Source of the DNA: CBFHMJ01 sp965656875
Lineage (GTDB): Bacteria; Pseudomonadota; Gammaproteobacteria; Enterobacterales; Alteromonadaceae
NCBI GenBank assembly: GCA_965656875.1
Contig: CBFHMJ010000032.1
Location: 124,001-188,000 of the forward strand
Length of the DNA: 64,000 nucleotides
Direction of reading: 5' to 3'
In this document: piece by piece, positions 34,111 through 44,515 of the stretch
Layout of the letters: every line of letters begins with the position of its first letter
How positions within the stretch are numbered: the stretch's first letter is position 1
Made by a program: the position numbers and the translations under genes
The notes under the pieces: generated by a model
What the model was told of the DNA's origin: nothing
What the model saw: only the letters and a program-made list of their open reading frames with translations
Database searches by the model: none

Positions 34111-35898
34111 ATGTCATCTTCTGCTTTAACTGAATTAACGTCACTGTTATCACAAGGACAGTTATCTAAGCTGCAACAATTAGTTGCAGAGCTTTCTCCT
34201 ACCCAACAAGCATGGGTTAGCGGCTATCTGGCGGCAACCAGTCAGCACGCTGGTGGCTCAGTACCTGTTTCATCTTCAAATTCAGAAGCCGCAATCACTG
34301 TGTTATATGGCAGTCAGACTGGAAATGCGAAGACACTAGCTGAAGAATTGGCTGAGTCTTTACAGCAGCAGGGTTTAACAGTGAATTTGGTTAGCATGGG
34401 GCAATACAAACCTCAGCAGCTAAAGAAAGAACAATATCTACTTCTGTTGACCAGTACTCACGGTGAAGGTGAACCTCCCGAGGACGCGGAAACATTGCAT
34501 AAGTTTTTGGTCGGTAACAAAGCGCCAAAGCTGAATCATTTAAAATATTCTGTGTTGTCGTTAGGTGACAGCAGTTATGAGTTCTTTTGCCAGACGGGTA
34601 AAGATTTTGATGAACGTTTACAAAAGCTGGGTGCGGAATCATTTGAAGCAAGAGTTGATTGTGATCTGGATTACGAAGATGCCGCGACAGCATGGTTTGA
34701 ACGTGTCGCTGAATGGTTGAAGACTAATGTTGCTGTTACAAGTGCCTCTTCACATGTGTCAGATGCTCAGAGTGTTGGAACCAGCCAGTATTCTCGTAAA
34801 AATCCATTTGCAGCGACATTGTTGACGAACCAAAAGATAACAGGTCGTCGTTCTGGTAAAGACGTGCGTCATGTTGAATTGTCACTTGAAGACTCAGGTA
34901 TTCATTATCAACCGGGAGATGCACTGGGTGTCTGGTTCAGCAATGATGCAGAGCTGGTTGATGAAATCTTGTCGTTGTCAGGTATCGCGCCAGATGAGGC
35001 TATTGAATTTGATGGCCAGTCGCAGTCGATACGTGATGTATTGGTCAATTATCTGGAGATCACACAGCTTACGCCTAAGTTTGTTGCTGACTATGCAAAA
35101 CTTATCGAAAGCCCTGAACTACAGCATTTTGTTGAAGACAAAGATGCGTTAAGAGAATACGTCAATAATCATCAATTAGTTCAGTTGATCAGTCAGTTTC
35201 CTGGGCAGATTTCAGCTGAGCAGTTAGTTTCTTCATTACGGAAAATTACCCCAAGGCTTTATTCAATCGCTTCTTCTCAGGCCGAAATTGAAGACGAAGT
35301 GCATCTGACGGTTGGTGTTGTTAATTACGATGACGAGGGAAAAACTCGTTTTGGTGGTGCTTCAGGCTTTCTGGCTAACCGTTTGGAAGAAGGCGCTACA
35401 GTTAATGTTTACGTTGAAGAAAATCATAACTTCAAATTACCAGAAGATAATAACAAACCAGTCATTATGATTGGCCCGGGAACTGGCATCGCACCTTTCA
35501 GAGCGTTCTTGCAGCAACGTGATAATGAGGGTGCAGAAGGTGATAACTGGCTGTTCTTCGGTAACCCTAAATTCCTCCATGATTTCCATTATCAAACTGA
35601 GTTACTGGACTACCTGGATAAAGGAGTCCTGAATCGTCTGGATGTGGCTTTCTCTCGTGATCAGGCAGAGAAAATCTATGTTCAGGATCGTATGGTTGAG
35701 AATGCTCAGGCACTATTCCAGTGGCTGGAACAAGGTGCCTGTTTATATGTGTGTGGTGATGCAAACAGGATGGCTAAAGACGTCCATCAAACACTGTTAA
35801 CCATTATTGAGCAAGAAGGTGGCTACACTTCCACCGAAGCCGAGCAATACTTAGAAAATCTTAGAACCACAAAACGTTATCAGAAGGACGTCTACTAA
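34111..35898 (+). CDS. cysJ: Sulfite reductase flavoprotein (alpha) CysJ
   Basis: 595 aa (E. coli 599). N-terminal flavodoxin domain with the FMN loop LYGSQTGNAKTLAEEL (about 62-77) and STHGEGEPPEDAE; FAD domain with RLYSIASSQ; NADPH domain with GPGTGIAPFRAFLQQR; the terminal RYQKDVY is conserved. Passes electrons from NADPH to CysI. Stop and cysI start overlap by one base, indicating coupled translation and 1:1-type expression. Confidence 0.97.
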   Translation: MSSSALTELTSLLSQGQLSKLQQLVAELSPTQQAWVSGYLAATSQHAGGSVPVSSSNSEAAITVLYGSQTGNAKTLAEELAESLQQQGLTVNLVSMGQYKPQQLKKEQYLLLLTSTHGEGEPPEDAETLHKFLVGNKAPKLNHLKYSVLSLGDSSYEFFCQTGKDFDERLQKLGAESFEARVDCDLDYEDAATAWFERVAEWLKTNVAVTSASSHVSDAQSVGTSQYSRKNPFAATLLTNQKITGRRSGKDVRHVELSLEDSGIHYQPGDALGVWFSNDAELVDEILSLSGIAPDEAIEFDGQSQSIRDVLVNYLEITQLTPKFVADYAKLIESPELQHFVEDKDALREYVNNHQLVQLISQFPGQISAEQLVSSLRKITPRLYSIASSQAEIEDEVHLTVGVVNYDDEGKTRFGGASGFLANRLEEGATVNVYVEENHNFKLPEDNNKPVIMIGPGTGIAPFRAFLQQRDNEGAEGDNWLFFGNPKFLHDFHYQTELLDYLDKGVLNRLDVAFSRDQAEKIYVQDRMVENAQALFQWLEQGACLYVCGDANRMAKDVHQTLLTIIEQEGGYTSTEAEQYLENLRTTKRYQKDVY

Positions 35899-37607
35899 TG
35901 TCAGGCAAAAAAGAAACTCAAGATCAAAAGTTATCCGTTAACGAAGGCTTAAAAGAAAAAAGTAACTTTTTGCGTGGCACTATCGCAGAAGGTCTGGAAG
36001 AGCGTACCACCGGCTCTTTGGTTGAAGATGATACGCAATTAACCAAGTTTCATGGTTTTTATCAGCAGGATGATCGTGACCTGCGTGCGGAGCGAAAAGC
36101 ACAAAAACTGGAACCTCTTTACAGTTGCATGCTCAGAGCGCGTGTACCAGCCGGGATTGTCACGGCTAAACAGTGGCTTGCTGTGGATGAGATTGCGAGT
36201 CAGATGACTGAGTATGAATCTATTCGTTTAACTACACGCCAAACTTTCCAATATCACGGTTTATTGAAAGGCAATATTAAACGGGTTATTCAGGGGTTAA
36301 ATGACGTATTTCTTGATTCGATAGCGGCGTGTGGTGATGTAAACCGAAATGTATTGTGTAACACCAACCCGGTTGAGTCTGAAGTCCATCAGGAAGTATA
36401 TGAGTGGGCGCGTAAAACCAGTGAACATTTGCTACCACAAACTCGTGCTTATTATGAGTTGTGGCTGGATGAAGAGAAAGTAGCAGACAACATCACTGAA
36501 GAAGAAAAAATTTATGGCAAGACGTATTTGCCTCGTAAATTCAAAATAGCCTTTGCAGTACCACCGCATAACGATGTGGATGTATATGCCAATGATTTGG
36601 GATTTATCGCGATTGTCGAAAACGGTCAGTTACTCGGATTTAATGTCACGGCCGGTGGTGGCATGGGCACGACACATGGCGATGTGAATACTTATCCAAG
36701 ACTGGGATCGGAATTTGGCTTTATCAAACCAACCGATGTACTGGCTGTCGCTGAAGCTGTTGTTACCACGCAGCGAGACTGGGGAAATCGAAGTGATCGT
36801 AAACGAGCGCGTTTAAAATACACCATCGACGATCACGGATTGGAAAACTATATCGCAGAAGTTGAAAAGCGTTCTGGCGTGACATTTGAATCTAAGCGTC
36901 CGGTAACGTTTACACAACAAGGTGACAGATACGGCTGGATTAAAGGACTCGACAATCGCTGGCATCTGACGTTGTTTATCGAAAATGGCCGTATTGTTGA
37001 TACGGAAACGAAAAAGTTTAAAACCGGTTTACGTGAAATCGCGAAGATTCATCAAGGCGATTTCAGAATGACCGCGAATCAAAATCTGATCATAGCTAAT
37101 GTGCCTGAGTCTGAGAAAAAGACGATTGAAAATCTGGCTCGTCAGTATGATCTTCATGGTCAGAATATTTCGTTGATTCGAGAAAATTCAATGGCATGTG
37201 TTGCATTACCGACGTGTGCGCTTGCAATGGCTGAATCTGAGCGTTACTTACCGGGACTGGTTACACATATTGATACCCTGGCTGAAAAGCATGGTATTGC
37301 AAGTACACCGGTGGTGGTTCGTATGACAGGCTGCCCTAATGGTTGTGCGCGTCCGTTTATGGCAGAAATTGGTTTTGTGGGTAAAGCACCGGGTAAATAC
37401 AACATGTATCTAGGTGGTGATGGCACTGGGCAGCGATCTAATAAAATGTATCGCGAAAACATTGGTGAAGAAGAGATCTTGTCTGAAATCGATCAACTTT
37501 TTGCCAGTTACGCAGCTGGAAGACAGGACAGCGAAACATTTGGTAATTACGTTGTCCGGGCTGGAATCATTAAAGAAGTAACAGAAGGGCGTTTTTTCCA
37601 TGACTAA
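35898..37607 (+). CDS. cysI: Sulfite reductase hemoprotein (beta) CysI
   Basis: 569 aa (E. coli 570). Reduces sulfite to sulfide with six electrons at a siroheme-4Fe4S centre. The four cluster cysteines are in CVALPTCALAMAESERY and TGCPNGCARPF. Siroheme/sulfite-binding arginines lie in RLTTRQTFQYHG. The gene overlaps cysJ by 1 and cysH by 8 bases. Confidence 0.98.
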   Translation: MSGKKETQDQKLSVNEGLKEKSNFLRGTIAEGLEERTTGSLVEDDTQLTKFHGFYQQDDRDLRAERKAQKLEPLYSCMLRARVPAGIVTAKQWLAVDEIASQMTEYESIRLTTRQTFQYHGLLKGNIKRVIQGLNDVFLDSIAACGDVNRNVLCNTNPVESEVHQEVYEWARKTSEHLLPQTRAYYELWLDEEKVADNITEEEKIYGKTYLPRKFKIAFAVPPHNDVDVYANDLGFIAIVENGQLLGFNVTAGGGMGTTHGDVNTYPRLGSEFGFIKPTDVLAVAEAVVTTQRDWGNRSDRKRARLKYTIDDHGLENYIAEVEKRSGVTFESKRPVTFTQQGDRYGWIKGLDNRWHLTLFIENGRIVDTETKKFKTGLREIAKIHQGDFRMTANQNLIIANVPESEKKTIENLARQYDLHGQNISLIRENSMACVALPTCALAMAESERYLPGLVTHIDTLAEKHGIASTPVVVRMTGCPNGCARPFMAEIGFVGKAPGKYNMYLGGDGTGQRSNKMYRENIGEEEILSEIDQLFASYAAGRQDSETFGNYVVRAGIIKEVTEGRFFHD

Positions 37608-38328
37608 TTCCGTTGATAGCGACTCAGCTGCTCAACAGCGCCTGGTTGCTCATCAGGCAAACGAGCTGTTTGCTGCAATGTCACCACAAGAACGAATCGC
37701 CTGGTCGTTGGAAAACAGCGAAGGCGAGTTCATTTTATCATCCAGCTTTGGCATTCAGTCGGCAGTATTGCTGCATATGTTGACTGAACAAAAGCCAGAT
37801 ATTTCGATTGTTTTACTGGATACCGGCTATTTATTTCCTGAGACCTATCGCTTTATTGATGAATTGACAGAGCGTTTAACGTTAAACGTTAAACGTTATT
37901 CATCGCTTTTGAGTCCTGCATGGCAAGAAGCTCGTTACGGTGAGCTTTGGCATCAGGGTGTTGAAGGGATCAAGCGTTATAACCAGATGAATAAAGTTGA
38001 ACCGATGGCGCGCGCATTAGATGAATTAAACGTTGGTACCTGGTTTTCTGGTCTTCGTCGTCAGCAATCATCAACGAGAGAGAACAAGCCGTTTGTTGAG
38101 TTGAGTCAGGGGACAGTGAAAGTTTATCCGATACTCGACTGGACTAATAAAGATGTTCATTACTATCTGAAAGATAACGATTTACCTTATCACCCATTAT
38201 GGGATCAGGGCTACGTTTCTGTCGGCGACTCTCATACCTCACAGCCATTGAAACCCGGGATGACTGAAGAGGAAACTCGTTTCTTCGGATTAACCCGTGA
38301 ATGTGGCTTACACGGCGACGGTATTTAG
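37600..38328 (+). CDS. cysH: Phosphoadenylyl-sulfate (PAPS) reductase CysH
   Basis: 242 aa (E. coli 244). Reduces PAPS to sulfite and PAP using thioredoxin. PP-loop-like SSSFGIQSAVLLHM, LDTGYLFPETYRF, and the single catalytic Cys in the C-terminal ECGLHGDG. The absence of the extra CC pairs of APS reductases supports PAPS specificity, matching the presence of cysC. Confidence 0.97.
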   Translation: MTNSVDSDSAAQQRLVAHQANELFAAMSPQERIAWSLENSEGEFILSSSFGIQSAVLLHMLTEQKPDISIVLLDTGYLFPETYRFIDELTERLTLNVKRYSSLLSPAWQEARYGELWHQGVEGIKRYNQMNKVEPMARALDELNVGTWFSGLRRQQSSTRENKPFVELSQGTVKVYPILDWTNKDVHYYLKDNDLPYHPLWDQGYVSVGDSHTSQPLKPGMTEEETRFFGLTRECGLHGDGI

Positions 38329-38337
38329 GAGAGCATC

Positions 38338-39774
38338 ATGGACTATTTACCAATATTTACAGATCTGAGAAGTAAGCCGGTACTTGTCATTGGTGGCGGT
38401 GGCGTAGCACTTCGAAAAGTTCGGTTGCTACAACAAGCTGGCGCAGATGTAACTGTCATCGCTCCAGCAATCGATGATGGATTTAATGCATTGCCACGTT
38501 ATGACGATATCATGTTGATTGGTGAAGTCTTCTCGGCTGCTATGCATCAACATTTGATCCGTCGTTCTGTACTTGTTATTGCCGCGACGAATGATGATGA
38601 CGTTAATCACCAGGTTTATCAGTTATGTGAGCGACTTAATGTACTGGCCAATGTTGTCGACGACCCGGCAAATAGTCGTTTTATCTTTCCTTCTATCATT
38701 GATCGATCACCCATTATGGTAGCGGTATCCAGTGGTGGTTCAGCACCTGTACTGGTTCGTCGTTTACGTGAACGACTGGAAGCAACGTTGCCTCGATATT
38801 TAGGTCCGTTAGCCAGTTTGATTGGACGGTATCGTCCGGTGGTCAAGAAAACATTTAGCCAACTTTCTCAGCGTCGTGGATTCTGGGAAAGATTACTAAG
38901 CAGCCCGGTCGTTTCATTGCTTCAACAAGAAAAGTCTGAGGAGGCTGAGGCACTACTCAATCAACAGCTTGAAAGTCCTCTTTCTGAAAAAGGTGAAGTT
39001 TATATCGTTGGTGGTGGGCCGGGTGATCCTGACTTGCTGACACTAAAGGCATTGCAGCTAATGCAGCAGGCGGATGTTGTTGTTCATGATGGACTGGTGT
39101 CACCTGAAGTGCTTGATCTGGCTCGTCGAGATGCTGAATTTATTAGTGTTCAAAAACAGGCTGGAAACCATTCTGTTCCACAGGATGAGATTAATCAGAT
39201 TCTGGTTGATAAAGCGCTGGCCGGACATAAAGTTTGTCGTTTAAAAGGCGGCGACCCCTTTATTTTTGGCCGAGGTGGAGAAGAAGCTGAAACCTTGATT
39301 GAACATGATATAGCGTTTCAGATTGTCCCCGGTGTTACTGCTGCCGCTGGTTGTTCTGCCTACGCAGGTATTCCGCTGACACACAGAGATTATGCTCAAA
39401 CGGTTCAATTTGTGACAGGCCACAGTAAAAAGAATGGTCGCTCTCCGGACTGGGCTTCTCTGGCCAAAGAAAATCAAACATTGATGGTTTATATGGGACT
39501 GATTAATTCTGCCGAAATCAGTGCAAAACTTATCGAAGCTGGACGTTCATCTTCGACGCCTGTCGCCATCGTCGAGCGCGGCACGACAAAGCAGCAACGC
39601 GTGGTTACAGGCACGCTGGCAACGCTTAATCAGATTATTGCAGAGCAGGCTGTTCAATCACCGGGCATGATTATTATTGGTGAAGTCGTTGCGCTACATA
39701 AAAAGTTAGCCTGGTTCGGCGATACGCCGCAAGACAGTGCTTTGGCACAACCATTAATTCATTTAGCAAGCTAG
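38338..39774 (+). CDS. cysG: Siroheme synthase CysG (trifunctional)
   Basis: 478 aa. The N-terminal half is the precorrin-2 dehydrogenase/ferrochelatase (VLVIGGGGVALRKVRLL, about 15-31). The C-terminal half (from about 218) is uroporphyrinogen-III methyltransferase (YIVGGGPGDPDLLTLKALQL, RLKGGDPFIFGRGGEE). Makes the siroheme needed by CysI, which explains its place in the cluster, 9 bases after cysH. Confidence 0.97.
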   Translation: MDYLPIFTDLRSKPVLVIGGGGVALRKVRLLQQAGADVTVIAPAIDDGFNALPRYDDIMLIGEVFSAAMHQHLIRRSVLVIAATNDDDVNHQVYQLCERLNVLANVVDDPANSRFIFPSIIDRSPIMVAVSSGGSAPVLVRRLRERLEATLPRYLGPLASLIGRYRPVVKKTFSQLSQRRGFWERLLSSPVVSLLQQEKSEEAEALLNQQLESPLSEKGEVYIVGGGPGDPDLLTLKALQLMQQADVVVHDGLVSPEVLDLARRDAEFISVQKQAGNHSVPQDEINQILVDKALAGHKVCRLKGGDPFIFGRGGEEAETLIEHDIAFQIVPGVTAAAGCSAYAGIPLTHRDYAQTVQFVTGHSKKNGRSPDWASLAKENQTLMVYMGLINSAEISAKLIEAGRSSSTPVAIVERGTTKQQRVVTGTLATLNQIIAEQAVQSPGMIIIGEVVALHKKLAWFGDTPQDSALAQPLIHLAS

Positions 39775-39791
39775 TAGCGGAAGAGGTTTTT

Positions 39792-40691
39792 ATGTCCTTA
39801 AGTCACCTGAAACAGTTAGAGGCTGAAAGCATCCACATTTTCCGTGAGGTGGTTGCTGAGTTTGAAAATCCGGTCATGCTTTATTCTATTGGTAAGGATT
39901 CGTCGGTATTACTTCATCTTGCACGTAAAGCATTTTACCCGGGGAAAATTCCATTTCCGTTATTGCATGTTGATACCGACTGGAAATTCAAAGAGATGAT
40001 TTCATTCCGCGACAACATTGCGAAGGAATTTGATCTTAATTTGTTGGTCCACAAAAATCCGGAAGGATTGGCGATGGGAGTTGGCCCATTTACGCACGGT
40101 AGTGCAAAGCATACTGACATTATGAAAACGCAGGGCCTGAAGCAAGCGCTCGATAAATTTGGTTTTGATGCTGCATTTGGCGGTGCGCGTCGAGACGAAG
40201 AGAAATCACGAGCGAAAGAACGTGTTTATTCATTCCGGGATGAGAACCATCGTTGGGAGCCAAAGAATCAAAGGCCAGAATTGTGGTCAACGTACAATGG
40301 CGAAGTAAATAAAGGCGAAAGCATTCGAGTTTTCCCTTTGTCTAACTGGACTGAGCTCGATATCTGGCAATACATCTGGCAAGAAAAAATCGACATTGTT
40401 CCGTTGTACTTTGCACAGAAACGCCCGATCGTTGAGCGTGATGGCGTGCAAATTATGGTTGATGATGACCGTATGCCATTGAATGACGGTGAAATACCTG
40501 AAATGAAATCAGTGCGATTCAGAACGCTGGGATGTTACCCGTTAACCGGTGCGGTTGAATCAGAAGCATCGTCACTGACAGAAATTATTGAGGAAATGTT
40601 ATTAGCCACAACTTCAGAACGTCAAGGCCGTATCATTGATAGTGATCAGGCCGGTTCGATGGAGATTAAAAAGCGTGAGGGGTATTTCTAA
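39792..40691 (+). CDS. cysD: Sulfate adenylyltransferase subunit CysD
   Basis: 299 aa (E. coli 302). ATP-pyrophosphatase-fold catalytic subunit: PP-loop YSIGKDSSVLLHLA and FGGARRDEEKSRAKER. With CysN makes APS from sulfate and ATP. Overlaps the cysN start by one base. Confidence 0.98.
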   Translation: MSLSHLKQLEAESIHIFREVVAEFENPVMLYSIGKDSSVLLHLARKAFYPGKIPFPLLHVDTDWKFKEMISFRDNIAKEFDLNLLVHKNPEGLAMGVGPFTHGSAKHTDIMKTQGLKQALDKFGFDAAFGGARRDEEKSRAKERVYSFRDENHRWEPKNQRPELWSTYNGEVNKGESIRVFPLSNWTELDIWQYIWQEKIDIVPLYFAQKRPIVERDGVQIMVDDDRMPLNDGEIPEMKSVRFRTLGCYPLTGAVESEASSLTEIIEEMLLATTSERQGRIIDSDQAGSMEIKKREGYF

Positions 40692-42118
40692 TGTCTGCTA
40701 TTCGTGAAGAAGTTCAGGAGCATGGAGTTGTTAACTACCTGAATAATCAACAGAACAAATCACTCTTACGTTTTTTGGCTTGCGGTAGTGTTGATGATGG
40801 AAAAAGTACCTTGATCGGACGGTTATTGCATGACAGCCATCAGCTTTACGATGATCAGTTAACGACTTTACATGCTGAGAATGAAAAACAAGGTAACGCG
40901 GGACAAGAGCTGGACTTTTCATTACTGGTCGATGGACTTCAGGCCGAGCGAGAGCAGGGGATTACAATCGATGTAGCCTACCGCTATTTTTCTACTAAAA
41001 CGCGAAAGTTCATCATTGCTGACACACCCGGACATGAACAATACACACGTAATATGGCTACGGGTGCGTCAACTTGTGATCTGGCCATTATTCTGATTGA
41101 TGCTCGACATGGTGTTCAGGCACAGACTCGTCGTCATAGTTATATTTGCTCTCAGTTGGGCATTAAACAGTTTGTTGTTGCCATCAATAAGATGGATCTG
41201 GTGAATTACTCATCGAAAACATTTAATGACATCGTTGAACAATATCAGGATGTTGTTCAGCAATTAGGATTAGAACATGTCCATTTTGTGCCAATTTCCG
41301 CGTTACGGGGTGAAAATCTGATTGAGCGTTCTGCGCACATGCCGTGGTATCAGCAAGAAACCTTGATGGAATTATTGGAACTGGCTGACGAATCAGAACA
41401 GAATCTCTCTCTGGCAGCCAGACTTCCCGTGCAGTATGTGAATCGTCCTGATAGTAACTATCGTGGGTTTTCCGGCACTCTTGCATCCGGCATTTTACGT
41501 CCAGGTGATGCGGTTACGGTGCAGCCGTCAGGTTTACGGTCTGTCATAAAAACGATCGATACTTTTGACGGTGAACTGGACGCTGCCGAAGCTGGCGAAG
41601 CAATTACTGTGACATTAACCGATGAAATCGACATTAGTCGAGGTGATGTCCTGATTGCGGGTGATGAATCGATGTCGGTAAGTAAGCAATTTAACGCATC
41701 GCTGGTTTGGTTGAATGAAGCGCCTTTGCGTAATGATGCTGAGTATCGTTTTAAAATCGGTCATCGCGTTACGACTGGTAAAATCAGCGCAGTTAACTAT
41801 GTCGTTAACGTCAATGATTTCAGCAAGGAAACTGCTAGTGGTCTTGTGCTGAATAGCATTGCAAATGTAGATATTACATTGACTGAAGCTGTCGCTCTGG
41901 ATGAATATCAGCAGCTGCGTAAAACCGGTAGTTTTATTGTCATTGATCGGTTGTCTAATGCCACAGTAGCAGCGGGAATGGTTCAGCAAACAGAACTTGA
42001 TAACACGCCATCAACTATGCGTTTCAGTCAGCAAGAACTGGAACTCAATGCTTATATTCGTAAACACTACCCTCACTGGCAAGCGATAGATATTTCGACG
42101 CTGCCTGACGAAACGTGA
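40691..42118 (+). CDS. cysN: Sulfate adenylyltransferase subunit CysN (GTPase)
   Basis: 475 aa (E. coli 475). EF-Tu-like GTPase that drives APS formation: G1 GSVDDGKSTLIGRL, G3 DTPGHEQYTRNMATGAS, G4 NKMDLV. It is the stand-alone form, without a fused C-terminal APS kinase; cysC is separate two genes downstream. Confidence 0.98.
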   Translation: MSAIREEVQEHGVVNYLNNQQNKSLLRFLACGSVDDGKSTLIGRLLHDSHQLYDDQLTTLHAENEKQGNAGQELDFSLLVDGLQAEREQGITIDVAYRYFSTKTRKFIIADTPGHEQYTRNMATGASTCDLAIILIDARHGVQAQTRRHSYICSQLGIKQFVVAINKMDLVNYSSKTFNDIVEQYQDVVQQLGLEHVHFVPISALRGENLIERSAHMPWYQQETLMELLELADESEQNLSLAARLPVQYVNRPDSNYRGFSGTLASGILRPGDAVTVQPSGLRSVIKTIDTFDGELDAAEAGEAITVTLTDEIDISRGDVLIAGDESMSVSKQFNASLVWLNEAPLRNDAEYRFKIGHRVTTGKISAVNYVVNVNDFSKETASGLVLNSIANVDITLTEAVALDEYQQLRKTGSFIVIDRLSNATVAAGMVQQTELDNTPSTMRFSQQELELNAYIRKHYPHWQAIDISTLPDET

Positions 42119-42134
42119 GTAACGTGGTTACTGG

Positions 42135-43865
42135 ATGATTACTGAACAAGTCCTCACACTGGCGATAATGGCGATGTTGCTATTGTCGCTGGTGCTTTCT
42201 GGTTGGTCGCCGGGTTTACTGTTTGTGTCGGCAATCAGTGTCTGCTATTTACTGGGTCTTATTGAGCTGGATTCAGTACTGGTAAACTTTACTAATCCCT
42301 CATTAATTACCTTAGTTTTGCTGGTACTTCTATCAACCGCCATTGAAAAGACCTGGTTGGTTCGTTGGTTGAGTAATGGAATTGCTCGCCATAGTTTGTC
42401 GGTATCGACATTAAAACTGGGACTATCAAGCGCCTTCCTTTCTTCTTTTACCAATAATACCGCTGTTGTTGCGACACTGATTTCCGCGATTAAAAACAAT
42501 GCTAAATATTCGCCTTCTAAATTATTATTGCCATTGTCGTATACCGCGATTCTTGGTGGGACATTAACGCTGATTGGAACTTCCACAAACTTAATTGTCG
42601 ATGGGTTTATGCAAAGTTCAGGTTTACCTGGACTCAGATTCTTCGAGTTCACCCTGGTTGGGTTAGGTGCATTAGCGACAGGAATGGTCGTTATTTTGCT
42701 AACTTTGCACTATCTGCCTGATAATCGTGATACCCGAGGTAAGGCGGTGCCGTTTTATTTGGAAGCTCAGGTTGTTCACGGTTCTTCAATGAGTGGTAAA
42801 ACGGTAGAGGAAAATGGCTTACGTGATTTGAAGTCGATCTTTCTGGCTGAGATTGTCAGGAAAGGAAAACGGATAGTGCCGGTATCCCCAAAACAACGTT
42901 TGTACGATGGCGATGAGTTGCTATTCGTTGGTGATATTGCTCAGGTTAATTTGTTATCGCAATTCCGTGGCTTAAGACTGGCTGGCCGTAAAGAACAGCA
43001 GTCTTCGCTGAATCATCTGGTAGAAGTAGTCATTAGTCAGTCTTCAGATATAACCGGCAAGACGTTGAAACAATGTAACTTTCGGCAAAAATACGATGCT
43101 GTTGTTATTGCTATTCGACGAGGACATGAACGGTTGCAGGGTGGATTAGGCTCTGTCGTGTTAAAACCGGGTGATTCATTAATTCTCGCCCCCGGTGATA
43201 ATTTCCATCAGCATGAGTCACTTCGCCGTGATTTTGTTTTTATCAGTGGACTGGATGTTCAACAATTTTTAAGTAAATCAAACAGTGTTCTGGTGCTTGG
43301 AGGTTTGGCCTCTGTGTTACTGTTGTCTGGGCTTGATGTGATCCCGCTGGTGAAAGGATTAGTGGCATTGTTGGCCGGATTTCTTGTTGTTGGTATTGTC
43401 CGGTTGAAAGAGTTGAAGCGAAAGTTTCCGCTAGAATTATTTGCCCTGGTGGGTTCAGCGATAGGTTTAGCGCAGCTGATGACCAGCTCTGGTGTAGCAG
43501 CCTCCATGTCCAGTTTTTTACTTACCAGTCTTAATGGATTTGGAGTGATCGGTGCGTTTATTTGTATTTATCTACTGACACTATTGCTTACAGAGCTCAT
43601 AACGAATAATGCAGCGGCAGCTTTAACATTTCCTATCGCATTTAGTCTGGCAACAGAGCTGGGTGTTAATTATCAGCCTTTTATTATGGCCGTTGTATTT
43701 GGTGCGTCAGCAAGCTTTATCTCGCCTTATGGTTATCAGACTAATCTAATGGTGTTCAGTGCCGGCAATTATAAACTGGCCGATTTTCTGCGTGTTGGAA
43801 TGCCTTTATCGGTAACGTATTCAATCACTGTTTTACTTTTAATTCCGCTTATTTTTCCTTTCTGA
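42135..43865 (+). CDS. SLC13 (DASS) family permease with two RCK_C domains, likely sulfate transporter
   Basis: 576-aa membrane protein. Two hydrophobic halves of the divalent anion:Na symporter fold flank a soluble insert (about 200-375) that contains two TrkA-C-like units (VSPKQRLYDGDELLFVG; VLKPGDSLILAPGD). SSFTNNTAVVATL and TELITNNAAAALTFP are the paired family motifs in each half. Its place between cysN and cysC strongly suggests sulfate uptake; no cysA/T/W/P ABC genes are nearby. Substrate is inferred from context. Confidence 0.88.
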   Translation: MITEQVLTLAIMAMLLLSLVLSGWSPGLLFVSAISVCYLLGLIELDSVLVNFTNPSLITLVLLVLLSTAIEKTWLVRWLSNGIARHSLSVSTLKLGLSSAFLSSFTNNTAVVATLISAIKNNAKYSPSKLLLPLSYTAILGGTLTLIGTSTNLIVDGFMQSSGLPGLRFFEFTLVGLGALATGMVVILLTLHYLPDNRDTRGKAVPFYLEAQVVHGSSMSGKTVEENGLRDLKSIFLAEIVRKGKRIVPVSPKQRLYDGDELLFVGDIAQVNLLSQFRGLRLAGRKEQQSSLNHLVEVVISQSSDITGKTLKQCNFRQKYDAVVIAIRRGHERLQGGLGSVVLKPGDSLILAPGDNFHQHESLRRDFVFISGLDVQQFLSKSNSVLVLGGLASVLLLSGLDVIPLVKGLVALLAGFLVVGIVRLKELKRKFPLELFALVGSAIGLAQLMTSSGVAASMSSFLLTSLNGFGVIGAFICIYLLTLLLTELITNNAAAALTFPIAFSLATELGVNYQPFIMAVVFGASASFISPYGYQTNLMVFSAGNYKLADFLRVGMPLSVTYSITVLLLIPLIFPF

Positions 43866-43892
43866 AAATAAGTTGATAATGAGAATTCACCT

Positions 43893-44492
43893 ATGACTGA
43901 AAATGTAGTGTGGCACAACCATTCCGTGGATAAAACTGCCCGAGAGTCTTTGAATAAACACCGGTCAGGTGTACTGTGGTTTACTGGCTTGAGCGGTTCC
44001 GGTAAATCGACCATTGCAGGTCAGTTGGAAACAGAGCTTTATAAGCGAGGTATTCATACCTATTTACTGGATGGTGATAATGTTCGTATGGGATTATGTT
44101 CTGACCTTGGATTTACGGCGTCAGACCGACAGGAGAATATCCGACGAATTGGCGAAGTCGCAAAATTAATGGCCGATGCGGGGTTGGTTGTTCTGAGTGC
44201 CTTCATATCACCGTTCAAAACCGAACGGCAACTTGTGCGTGAAATGTTACCTGAAGGTAGTTTCATAGAGGTATTTATAGATACACCGCTTGATGTTTGC
44301 GAGTCGCGTGATCCCAAGGGGCTATATAAGAAAGCGCGTCGTGGGGAGATTAAGCATTTCACCGGTATAGACTCCGATTATGAAGCTCCTGAAAAAGCCG
44401 AGTTGCATATTAACACTGAGAACAAATCAGTTAGTGATGCGGTCAATGAAATACTTGCATCACTCCATAAACACGGGATTATACCTGCTTAG
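43893..44492 (+). CDS. cysC: Adenylyl-sulfate kinase CysC
   Basis: 199 aa (E. coli 201). Phosphorylates APS to PAPS. P-loop GLSGSGKST (about 32-40), LDGDNVRMGLCSDLGF for APS binding, and FTGIDSDYEAP near the C-terminus. Feeds CysH. Confidence 0.98.
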   Translation: MTENVVWHNHSVDKTARESLNKHRSGVLWFTGLSGSGKSTIAGQLETELYKRGIHTYLLDGDNVRMGLCSDLGFTASDRQENIRRIGEVAKLMADAGLVVLSAFISPFKTERQLVREMLPEGSFIEVFIDTPLDVCESRDPKGLYKKARRGEIKHFTGIDSDYEAPEKAELHINTENKSVSDAVNEILASLHKHGIIPA

Positions 44493-44515
44493 ATTTAATA
44501 AAAATAACAGGATAA